This document shows, piece by piece, positions 28,555-35,632 of a stretch of DNA of 64,000 nucleotides (its first letter is position 1; every line of letters begins with the position of its first letter). Where the stretch lies: contig NZ_JBIPKI010000001.1 of NCBI RefSeq assembly GCF_044068515.1, forward strand, positions 1 to 64,000. Direction: 5' to 3'. The notes below the pieces were generated by a model. It was not told where the DNA came from, made no database searches, and saw nothing but the letters and a program-made list of their open reading frames with translations. This DNA comes from Desulfurivibrio sp044068515. GTDB taxonomy: Bacteria > Desulfobacterota > Desulfobulbia > Desulfobulbales > Desulfurivibrionaceae. Made by a program: the position numbers and the translations under genes.

Positions 28555-29127
28555 ATGAAAGTCGTGGCATTCAGCGGCAGCGCCCGCAAGGAAGGAAACA
28601 CAACCACCCTGCTTAACGCCGCCCTGGCCGAGCTGCAGGCGGCGGGCTTAGAAACCGAGCTGGTGGAGTTGGCCGGCCAGCCGGTGAGCGGCTGTATCGC
28701 CTGCTACCAGTGCTTCAAGAAAAAAGACCGGCGTTGCGCGGTGGAGAAGGACATCATCAATGACTGTATCGCCAAGATGGAAGAGGCCGACGGGATTATT
28801 CTCGGCTCCCCGACCTATTTCGCCGATGTTTCGGCCTCGATGAAGGCTCTGATCGAACGCTGCGGCATGGTGTCCCGAGCCAACAACGACATGTTCAAAC
28901 GCAAGGCCGGTGCCGGAGTAGTGGCGGTGCGCCGGGCCGGGGCCTACCATGTTTTCAGTTCCCTTAACGCCTTCTTCCTGATCGGCCAGATGATCGTGGT
29001 CGGTTCCTCCTACTGGAACATGGGGATCGGCAAGGATCCGGGCGAGGTCAAGAATGATCCTGAAGGCATGAAAACCATGGCCGATCTGGGCCGCAATATG
29101 GCCTGGCTGCTGAAGAAGATTCGCTAG
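28555..29127 (+). CDS. Flavodoxin-fold FMN reductase / iron-sulfur-flavoprotein-like protein
   Basis: A 190-residue NADPH-dependent FMN reductase family protein. The N-terminus FSGSARKEGNTTTLL is the FMN phosphate loop; GCIACYQCFKKKDRRC carries closely spaced cysteines as in the iron-sulfur-flavoprotein group; LGSPTYFADVSASMKALIER is the second flavin-binding loop. The cysteine spacing is not the full ISF pattern, so cluster binding is uncertain. A strong site (AAGGAGGAAGAG) precedes the ATG. Its stop codon shares the palindrome CTAG (29124-29127) with the stop of recO on the other strand. Confidence 0.85.
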   Translation: MKVVAFSGSARKEGNTTTLLNAALAELQAAGLETELVELAGQPVSGCIACYQCFKKKDRRCAVEKDIINDCIAKMEEADGIILGSPTYFADVSASMKALIERCGMVSRANNDMFKRKAGAGVVAVRRAGAYHVFSSLNAFFLIGQMIVVGSSYWNMGIGKDPGEVKNDPEGMKTMADLGRNMAWLLKKIR

Positions 29128-29903
29128 GATTGAGGCAGAATGGTCTGCAGGCACTCCCGGGAGTGGACCTCTCGCTGGAGCAGCTGGCGGCTGTAATGAT
29201 TGAGGAAATTAAGGGCCTCCAGGGCGTTCTCCGGGGGCAGTTTCAGGCGGCTTAGTTTGGTAATGGCCAGGTCCTGGGCCTTGGCCAGCAGCCTGGCGGT
29301 GGCTAAAGACATGGGGATCAGGCTGTGGCGGCGGCTTGCCCGGTTGCAGGTCCGGCAGAGCAGGCCGCTGTCGGCCAGACTGAAATGGTAGGGCCGCTCA
29401 GCCTGGTCCAGGGAGCCGCAGCGCAGGCAGCCGGCGAGGTTGGGCCGGTAGCCCAGCAGACCCAGCAGCTTGATTTCAAAGAAGATCACCAGGGGGTTGA
29501 GCTTTTCGGCGGCGGCGGGCGCTGCGTCGATGGCGGTCAGAACCCAGACCAGCAGGGGAAAAATTTCAGGATCGGCATCGGCCTCCCGGGTCCATTGCCG
29601 GACCAGTTCTCCTACCAGGCAGGCGGCGGCATAGCGCGCGTAATCCTGGCGGATGCAGGAAAAGGGGCGCAGCAATTCAGCCTGGTCGATCCGCACCAGT
29701 CCGCTGCTCCGGCTTTCTTCGTAACTGATTTCCAGCAGGGAAAAAAGTTCGAGCTTGTTGACGAAACGGATGCGGCTGCGCTGGGCCCCCTTGGCGATGC
29801 CGGTCAGTTTGCCTGTTTCCCGGCCGTAGAAAGTGGCGATCTTGTCGATCTCGCCGTGACTCTTTACCGCCAGGACCACGGCGCTTGTCTCTTTAAGATG
29901 CAT
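29124..29903 (-). CDS. recO: DNA repair protein RecO
   Basis: A 259-residue RecO, which with RecF/RecR loads RecA on SSB-coated single strands. N-terminal OB fold (ETSAVVLAVKSHGEIDKIATFYGRE cut here to AVVLAVKSHGEIDK), middle helices, and a zinc-ribbon-like CLRCG...CRTC near residues 160-187. It is the last gene of mfd-surA-rodZ-recO, a common deltaproteobacterial order. The rodZ stop lies 39 bases upstream. Confidence 0.9.
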   Translation of the reverse strand: MHLKETSAVVLAVKSHGEIDKIATFYGRETGKLTGIAKGAQRSRIRFVNKLELFSLLEISYEESRSSGLVRIDQAELLRPFSCIRQDYARYAAACLVGELVRQWTREADADPEIFPLLVWVLTAIDAAPAAAEKLNPLVIFFEIKLLGLLGYRPNLAGCLRCGSLDQAERPYHFSLADSGLLCRTCNRASRRHSLIPMSLATARLLAKAQDLAITKLSRLKLPPENALEALNFLNHYSRQLLQREVHSRECLQTILPQS

Positions 29904-29942
29904 CTAATGCTGACCCCGACGCTCTCTGGGTGTCTGCCGGAC

Positions 29943-30908
29943 TCAGGGGAAGCGGAGATCGACGATCTCGCCGCTAAAGCCCAGGGGCGGCAGAGGCTCG
30001 CCATTGTAAAAAAGGCTGGCTCCGCCGGCGTTGCCGATGCGCAGGGCGATCTGCCGGCCAGCCTTCCAGGTGCGGGCGTCTCCGGGCAGCAAGGAGATTT
30101 CCCGGGGAGGAGCGTCATCCAGATTGACGCGGCCCCAGGTCTCTTCGACGAAATGCGCCACCAGGACGTGGACGGGAGTTGGGGCCGCAGCCCGGTCCGG
30201 AATGTTAACGCTGCTCGCCGCGGCGGCTGCCGGGCCGGTGGCGGCGGATGAAGCGGGCTCGGCTGCCGGTTCAGGAGCGGGGCCGGTTTCCGGGGTATCG
30301 CCGGTCTCTTCACCGGCTGCCGGATTTGCATCCAGGGCGGGCTGCTCCGTTGCCGGAGGTGGCGGAGGGCTTTCCGGGACGGCTTCACCAGGGGGATTTG
30401 GCAGCGGTAAAAGGGGGCCCGGAGCTTGGGGACGCAGATAGTTGCTATAGGCCCAGTAGGCCAAAAAAAGCGCCACGACCAAAACCAGCAGGATAAAGAC
30501 ATGGTTGCCGGTCAGGCGCCGGGGGGGGGCGGCCATGCTTTGGGCGGTAAGAACCTCGTCGATGTGGATTTTCTCGGTGGTGGCCGCCGTCGGCAGTTTC
30601 TGTTCCTGGATATGGAGGCGCAGGGCTTCTTCGGGGTCAAGCCCGAGATAGGCGGCATAGATTCTGACGAAACCGCGGGAAAAAACCGGGGCGGGCAGAG
30701 CTTGACTATTGTTGTTCTCGAGGGCTTCGAGGGTGGCGGCGTGAATGCGGGTAGCCGCCGCGGCTTCGGCCAGGGAAAGTCCCTTGGCGTTCCGGGCCTG
30801 GCGGAGTTGCTCGCCCAGAACACTGCTTTTTCCTTCGCCGCTCCCGGTTGTGGCGGCCGGCGCATGATCCGGGCCGGCTGAATTTGGTTCCCGATTGCCG
30901 GGGCTCAT
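29943..30908 (-). CDS. rodZ: RodZ-like cell-shape protein
   Basis: A 321-residue RodZ family protein. Residues about 30-100 are an Xre-type helix-turn-helix that in RodZ binds MreB (LGEQLRQARNAKGLSLAEA); a transmembrane helix lies at about 137-157; residues 160-235 are a low-complexity Pro/Ala/Glu periplasmic linker; the last 75 or so are the beta-rich DUF4115 domain (HFVEETWGRVNLDDAPP). It anchors the MreB cytoskeleton to the wall-synthesis machinery. It lies between surA and recO. Confidence 0.87.
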   Translation of the reverse strand: MSPGNREPNSAGPDHAPAATTGSGEGKSSVLGEQLRQARNAKGLSLAEAAAATRIHAATLEALENNNSQALPAPVFSRGFVRIYAAYLGLDPEEALRLHIQEQKLPTAATTEKIHIDEVLTAQSMAAPPRRLTGNHVFILLVLVVALFLAYWAYSNYLRPQAPGPLLPLPNPPGEAVPESPPPPPATEQPALDANPAAGEETGDTPETGPAPEPAAEPASSAATGPAAAAASSVNIPDRAAAPTPVHVLVAHFVEETWGRVNLDDAPPREISLLPGDARTWKAGRQIALRIGNAGGASLFYNGEPLPPLGFSGEIVDLRFP

Positions 30909-30950
30909 CGGGCGTCACTCGGAAAATTTTTCATGACCGCACGAGCCTCC

Positions 30951-31967
30951 TCACAGCATGATCCTGATGTAGGCGTCTTCCCGCAGGTTGCCCACCCATC
31001 TGGTGAACTGACTTTCCAGGGCCTGGCGATAAAGCAGTTCCCTGATCTCGTCCCTGGCCTCCTCGTAAGTCATTTGCGCCCGCTGATCGCCGCGGTCGGA
31101 AAGAAGTTGAAAAAACTGGTAGCCCGCCGGAGTTTCCAGCAGGGGGGAAAGTTCGCCGGGGGCCAGGCGGGGAATATGTTCCCGCATTACTCCCGCCAAC
31201 TCATCCAGCTGAAAGACCCCCAGATCGCCCCCGTCGGCGCCGGATGGCAGGTCGGAATGGCGCCGGGCCACGGACCGGAAATCTCCCCCGGCCAGCACTT
31301 CCTCCCGGGCCTGCTCGGCTCGGCGCCGGGCCTCCCGGCGGGCTTCGGCATCTTCAGCTCTCCAGACAAAGCCCATTTGCAGAATATGATAGGCGGCCTC
31401 TTCCTGCCGGCCGGCGAAGTTTTCCAGGTAGTATTCTCGAATCCGGCTTTCGGGGATGACCACCCGTTCCCGGACTTCCAGATTGAGCAGGCGTGACTGC
31501 AGGATTTGGGAACGTAAGTCTCGGCGATAATTGGCCAGGGTGGTTTGGTTGCGGCGCAGGTCGCGGATCAGCTCCTCTTCGCTGATTCGGTTATCGGCCA
31601 GGATTTGGGCCAGAGCCTCGTCCACCTGCCGCTCACCGACCACGATCCCCCGTTTGGCCGCGTGTTGTTCCACCAGCAGCCGGTCGACCAGGCCGGCCAG
31701 AATCTGGCGCCGGGCTTCGGCCAGGACGTTTTCATGCTCCGCGGCCGGCACCTGCTTGAGAATCTGCTCCCGGGCCGGGGCCACCTCCTGCTCCAGTTCC
31801 GACCAAGTGATCACTTCGCCGTTGACCTCGGCCACCACCCGGTCGACCACCCGGGCTGACAGCGCCTGGGGGGCCCAGAAGATTGCCGCCAGCAGCAGCG
31901 CCAGACCCGGGGCGGCAATTTCAGCCCGGCACAATTTTTTCAAATTACCCAAGATAGCGAACATCAT
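30951..31967 (-). CDS. SurA-like periplasmic peptidyl-prolyl isomerase
   Basis: A 338-residue periplasmic chaperone. Residues about 15-38 are a signal peptide ending near ALSA. The SurA N-terminal domain starts VVDRVVAEVNGEVITWSELE and runs to about 170; one parvulin domain (about 180-285) contains HILQMGF, FRSVARRHSDLPSG and GDLGVFQ. E. coli SurA has two parvulin domains; this has one. SurA escorts outer-membrane proteins to BamA, whose gene lies 3.6 kb upstream on this strand. The ATG overlaps the mfd stop (ATGA). Confidence 0.87.
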   Translation of the reverse strand: MMFAILGNLKKLCRAEIAAPGLALLLAAIFWAPQALSARVVDRVVAEVNGEVITWSELEQEVAPAREQILKQVPAAEHENVLAEARRQILAGLVDRLLVEQHAAKRGIVVGERQVDEALAQILADNRISEEELIRDLRRNQTTLANYRRDLRSQILQSRLLNLEVRERVVIPESRIREYYLENFAGRQEEAAYHILQMGFVWRAEDAEARREARRRAEQAREEVLAGGDFRSVARRHSDLPSGADGGDLGVFQLDELAGVMREHIPRLAPGELSPLLETPAGYQFFQLLSDRGDQRAQMTYEEARDEIRELLYRQALESQFTRWVGNLREDAYIRIML

Positions 31968-34900
31968 TGAGGAATATCATCCCCCATGAGTGCGCGCAAC
32001 AACTTTTTGATTTCGTTGAAGAGGGTGGCGATGGAGGGCTTGGGCGGCAGAGGGCTGATCAATCGAGCCTGGGGAGTAAAGCGCAACCCTTTGCGGCGCT
32101 GGTTGACCAGGGCCAGGATGCGTTCGGGGGGGACCGGGGTGCTGGGGTGGAAGCTGAAAACCAGGGCCGCCGGACCCTGTTCGAGCTTGCTGATGCCCAG
32201 CTTGGCCAGCCGGTTTTTCAGGGAGATGATCTCGAAAAGATTGGCGGTTTCCGGGGGCAGGGGGCCAAAACGGTCGGCGAATTCGTCCTGGATATCGGCC
32301 AGGGCGGGATCATCGGCGGCGGCCGTAATTTTACGGTAGGCCAGGTAACGCTGGTTGACATCCTCGATATAATCGGCCGGAATATGGGCGGCGATGGCCA
32401 GTTTGATTTCCGGCTCGATCTCCTCTTCGACCATAGTTTCCTCCGGAGGGGCATCGCCGCCGGCGGCATCCGGTTGCCGGGCCCGCCGCTTGAGGTCCAG
32501 CACCGTTTTTTGCAGCAGTTCGAGATACATGTCATAGCCCACCGCGGCGATGTTGCCGCTCTGTGATTCGCCCAGGATATTGCCGCCCCCCCGGATCTGG
32601 AGGTCGCTCAGGGCCAGCTTGAAGCCCCCGCCCAGTTCGTTGTAGTCCATCAGGGCCTGAAGCCGGCGGCGGGCCTCGCCGGCCAGATCGTCCAGGGCCG
32701 GGACCAGCAGGTAGGCGTAGGCCTGCTCGCTGCTCCGGCCCACCCGGCCCCGCAGCTGGTAAATTTCAGCCAGGCCCAGGCGGTCGGCCCGGGTGATGAT
32801 GATGGTGTTGGCGCTGGGAATATCGAGACCGGACTCGATGATCGTGGTACAGACCAGAACATTGATTTCCCGGCGGACAAAGCGGACCATGATCTCCTCG
32901 AGCTGCTTGCCCGGCATCTGGCCGTGGGCCACCGCCACCCGGGCTTCCGGGACCAGCTGCTGGACTTTGGCCGCCACCTCGTGAATGTTCTGGACCCGGT
33001 TGTGGACCACGAACACCTGGCCGTCCCGGCCCAGTTCCCGGTGAATTGCTTCCCGGATTACCAGATCGTCGTGGCGGGCGATGAAGGTTTTCACCGTGCG
33101 CCGCAGGCTGGGCGGTGAGCTGATCACCGACAGATCGCGGACCCCGAGCAGGGAAAGCTGCAGGGTGCGGGGAATGGGCGTAGCGGTCAGGGTCAGGACA
33201 TCGACTCCGGCTCGCAGCCTTTTCAGGCGTTCCTTGTGGCCGACCCCGAAACGGTGTTCCTCGTCGATGATCAATAGGCCCAGTTTCTTGAATTTGACGT
33301 CGGCGGAAAGGAGGCGATGGGTGCCGATGACAATATCCACCTGACCGGCGGCCAGTTGAGCGACGATTTTTTTCTGTTCGGCCAGGCTCCGGAATCGGTT
33401 GAGGCTCTCCACCCGCAAAGGAAAACCGGCCAACCGTTCGCGGAAGGTGGCGGCATGCTGTTCGGCCAAAACCGTGGTCGGCACCAGTAGAGCCACCTGG
33501 GCCCCATCCTCCACCACCTTGAAGGCCGCCCGGACGGCGACCTCGGTCTTGCCGTAGCCGACATCGCCGCAGACCAGCCGATCCATGGGCCGGTCGGAAC
33601 AGAGATCGTCCATGACCTCGTTGATGGCCTGGAGCTGCCCGGGCGTTTCGTCAAAGGGGAAGGACTCCTCCAGTTCGTGATACATTTCGCCGGGGGCGGA
33701 AAAGGTGGTGCCGGCGGCGAGCTGGCGCTTGGCGTAGAGGTTGAGCAGGTCCCGGGCCACTTGCCAGACCGCTTTTTTGATCCGGTTGCGGGTGGCCAGC
33801 CAGGTCTTGTCGCCCAGCTTGTCCAGGTTGGGCTCCTGCTCCGCCACCCCCTTGTACTTGCCGACGCTGTTGATCTGGTCCACCGGAATGAAGAGCTTGT
33901 CCTCGCCCCGGTAGCGGATTTCCAGATAGTCATTGGTGATTCCCCCCAGCTCGATGGGGGTCAGGCCCTGGTAGATCCCGATTCCGTGCCGGCGATGGAC
34001 CACCAGATCGCCGGGGTTGATTTCATCGAAATGGGAAATTTTTTCCGCCGGGGCCCGCCGCCGGGTTTTGGCCGCGCCCAGCCGGCGCTCGCCGAAAAGC
34101 TCGGCCTCGGAAAGCCAGTGCAGTTTTTCCTCGACCAGGTCGAAGCCGCTGCTCAGCGGTTGAGGGGCCAGAATCAATTCCCGGCTGGCGGCCGAGGAGA
34201 GAGCTTGCCGGTCAACCATGCCTGGCGGGGGCCCGGATTCGGTTTGGCGGCGGCAGGCAACCCCGTGCGCGTTCAGCATTTCTTCCATCTGGGCGGCATG
34301 GCGGGGGGAGCGGCAGGCCAGAAAAACCTGTTCGCCCCGGGTCTGCCACTGTTGGATCCGCCGGGCCAGGGGGGCGAGCAGCCCTTGGCTGGGGCGAGCC
34401 AGATCAAGTTCCTGCTTGAGCAGGACATGGTTGCCGGCGCTGACCGTGAAACTGCGGCGGTTGTCGGGGTCAGTTCCCCCCAAGGGTAGGAGCCGGGCCC
34501 CCGGCCGCGCGGCCAGTTGCTCCAGCAGTTCGGCGGCGGACAAAAAAAGCTCCGCCGGGGCCAAAGCCGGCTTGGCGGCGGCCTCCAGTTCCTGGAAGTT
34601 GGCCCGCACCCTTTCGTCGTGCAGGCTCAAGCCTTGCCGGAGGCGGGGATAGTCCAGGGCCAGGATCAGGGTGGCGGCGGGCAGATAACTTAAAGGGGAG
34701 ACCGCCGCGGGTTGGAAGAGCGGCAGAAAAAAGCGATCGCCGGCAAAAGGCCGGCGGGTCTGCAGGCAGTCAAGGAGGCGGGCGCTTTCAGCTCGGTCCC
34801 AGCCCCGTTCGTCGGTCAAGCGCCGGAAGCGGCCGAGCATGGCCCGGTGGGCGGGCGAATCGGCCGCGGGGTAGAGGGTGTCCCCCACCGGCAGGATGAT

Positions 34901-35521
34901 AACTTCCGCCAGCTCTTCGATGGAACGCTGGCTGACCGGATCGAAATGGCGGATGGATTCAACGGTGTCGCCGAAAAAATCAAGGCGGAGGGGATACTCC
35001 CGGCCCGGGGCGAAAATATCGATAATTCCGCCACGGACACTGTATTCCCCCACTTCCTGGACCAGGGCCGCCTGTTCATAGCCTCCGGCCGCCAATCGTT
35101 CGAGGAGCTGGCGGGGATCGCTCTCCTCGCCGCTGATCAGCAGCTCGGCCAGCCCGTTCAGTTCCTGGCCGGGCTGGGTTTTGCCGAGCAGGGAAACGGC
35201 GCAGGCCACAAAAACAAAGGGCCCCGTGGCGCTCAGGGCCTGGTAGAGGGCGGCGGTCTGGGCCGCGGCCACCCCGGGATCGGTCCGCAGGGGGGCGTAG
35301 GGGGGCACCTCCGCATCGGGATAGAAAATCACCGGCAGGGTGGAGAACAGGCCCAGATCTTCGGCCAGCAGGCGCGCCTCTTCGGGGCTGGGGCAGAGAC
35401 AGAGCAGGGGTCTGCCCAGGCCGCCGGCCAAGCCGGCAAACCAGGCGGCTGCTCCGCCCCGCAGCCCGTAGAGGTCAAGCGGCGTGGAGCTGCGCCCAAG
35501 GGCGTCAAGAATATGATTCAT
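31964..35521 (-). CDS. mfd: Transcription-repair coupling factor Mfd
   Basis: A 1185-residue Mfd that dislodges stalled RNA polymerase and recruits UvrA. In order: UvrB-like N-terminus (about 1-350); RNA polymerase-interaction domain (INPGDLVVHRRHGIGIYQG near 500); SF2 translocase with VCGDVGYGKTEVAVRAAFK near 650 and DEEHRFGV near 755; helicase C motifs including GRVGRS; and the TRCF C-terminal domain. Length is standard. It overlaps surA by four bases and lies 111 bases after bamA, across a small inverted repeat. Confidence 0.97.
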   Translation of the reverse strand: MNHILDALGRSSTPLDLYGLRGGAAAWFAGLAGGLGRPLLCLCPSPEEARLLAEDLGLFSTLPVIFYPDAEVPPYAPLRTDPGVAAAQTAALYQALSATGPFVFVACAVSLLGKTQPGQELNGLAELLISGEESDPRQLLERLAAGGYEQAALVQEVGEYSVRGGIIDIFAPGREYPLRLDFFGDTVESIRHFDPVSQRSIEELAEVIILPVGDTLYPAADSPAHRAMLGRFRRLTDERGWDRAESARLLDCLQTRRPFAGDRFFLPLFQPAAVSPLSYLPAATLILALDYPRLRQGLSLHDERVRANFQELEAAAKPALAPAELFLSAAELLEQLAARPGARLLPLGGTDPDNRRSFTVSAGNHVLLKQELDLARPSQGLLAPLARRIQQWQTRGEQVFLACRSPRHAAQMEEMLNAHGVACRRQTESGPPPGMVDRQALSSAASRELILAPQPLSSGFDLVEEKLHWLSEAELFGERRLGAAKTRRRAPAEKISHFDEINPGDLVVHRRHGIGIYQGLTPIELGGITNDYLEIRYRGEDKLFIPVDQINSVGKYKGVAEQEPNLDKLGDKTWLATRNRIKKAVWQVARDLLNLYAKRQLAAGTTFSAPGEMYHELEESFPFDETPGQLQAINEVMDDLCSDRPMDRLVCGDVGYGKTEVAVRAAFKVVEDGAQVALLVPTTVLAEQHAATFRERLAGFPLRVESLNRFRSLAEQKKIVAQLAAGQVDIVIGTHRLLSADVKFKKLGLLIIDEEHRFGVGHKERLKRLRAGVDVLTLTATPIPRTLQLSLLGVRDLSVISSPPSLRRTVKTFIARHDDLVIREAIHRELGRDGQVFVVHNRVQNIHEVAAKVQQLVPEARVAVAHGQMPGKQLEEIMVRFVRREINVLVCTTIIESGLDIPSANTIIITRADRLGLAEIYQLRGRVGRSSEQAYAYLLVPALDDLAGEARRRLQALMDYNELGGGFKLALSDLQIRGGGNILGESQSGNIAAVGYDMYLELLQKTVLDLKRRARQPDAAGGDAPPEETMVEEEIEPEIKLAIAAHIPADYIEDVNQRYLAYRKITAAADDPALADIQDEFADRFGPLPPETANLFEIISLKNRLAKLGISKLEQGPAALVFSFHPSTPVPPERILALVNQRRKGLRFTPQARLISPLPPKPSIATLFNEIKKLLRALMGDDIPQ

Positions 35522-35549
35522 GGGAAAGCTTCAATTTCAAAGGACAAGA

Positions 35550-35631
35550 TTCAAGGGCAGGATGCAGAAGGCAAGGGTTGGTGACCGGCGGCGGACATGA
35601 TAAGTCTGGTCCTCGAACGCCGGCCCTTGAA
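35550..35631. repeat. Intergenic inverted repeat related to the CAAGG family, copy 3
   Basis: Between bamA and mfd. TTCAAGGGC (35550-35558) pairs perfectly with GCCCTTGAA (35623-35631). The left half continues with CAAGG-type units (AAGGACAAGATTCAAGGGC, GGCAAGGG). The right arm reaches the bamA stop region, so it may serve as a terminator. Confidence 0.45.
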
Positions 35632-35632
35632 C

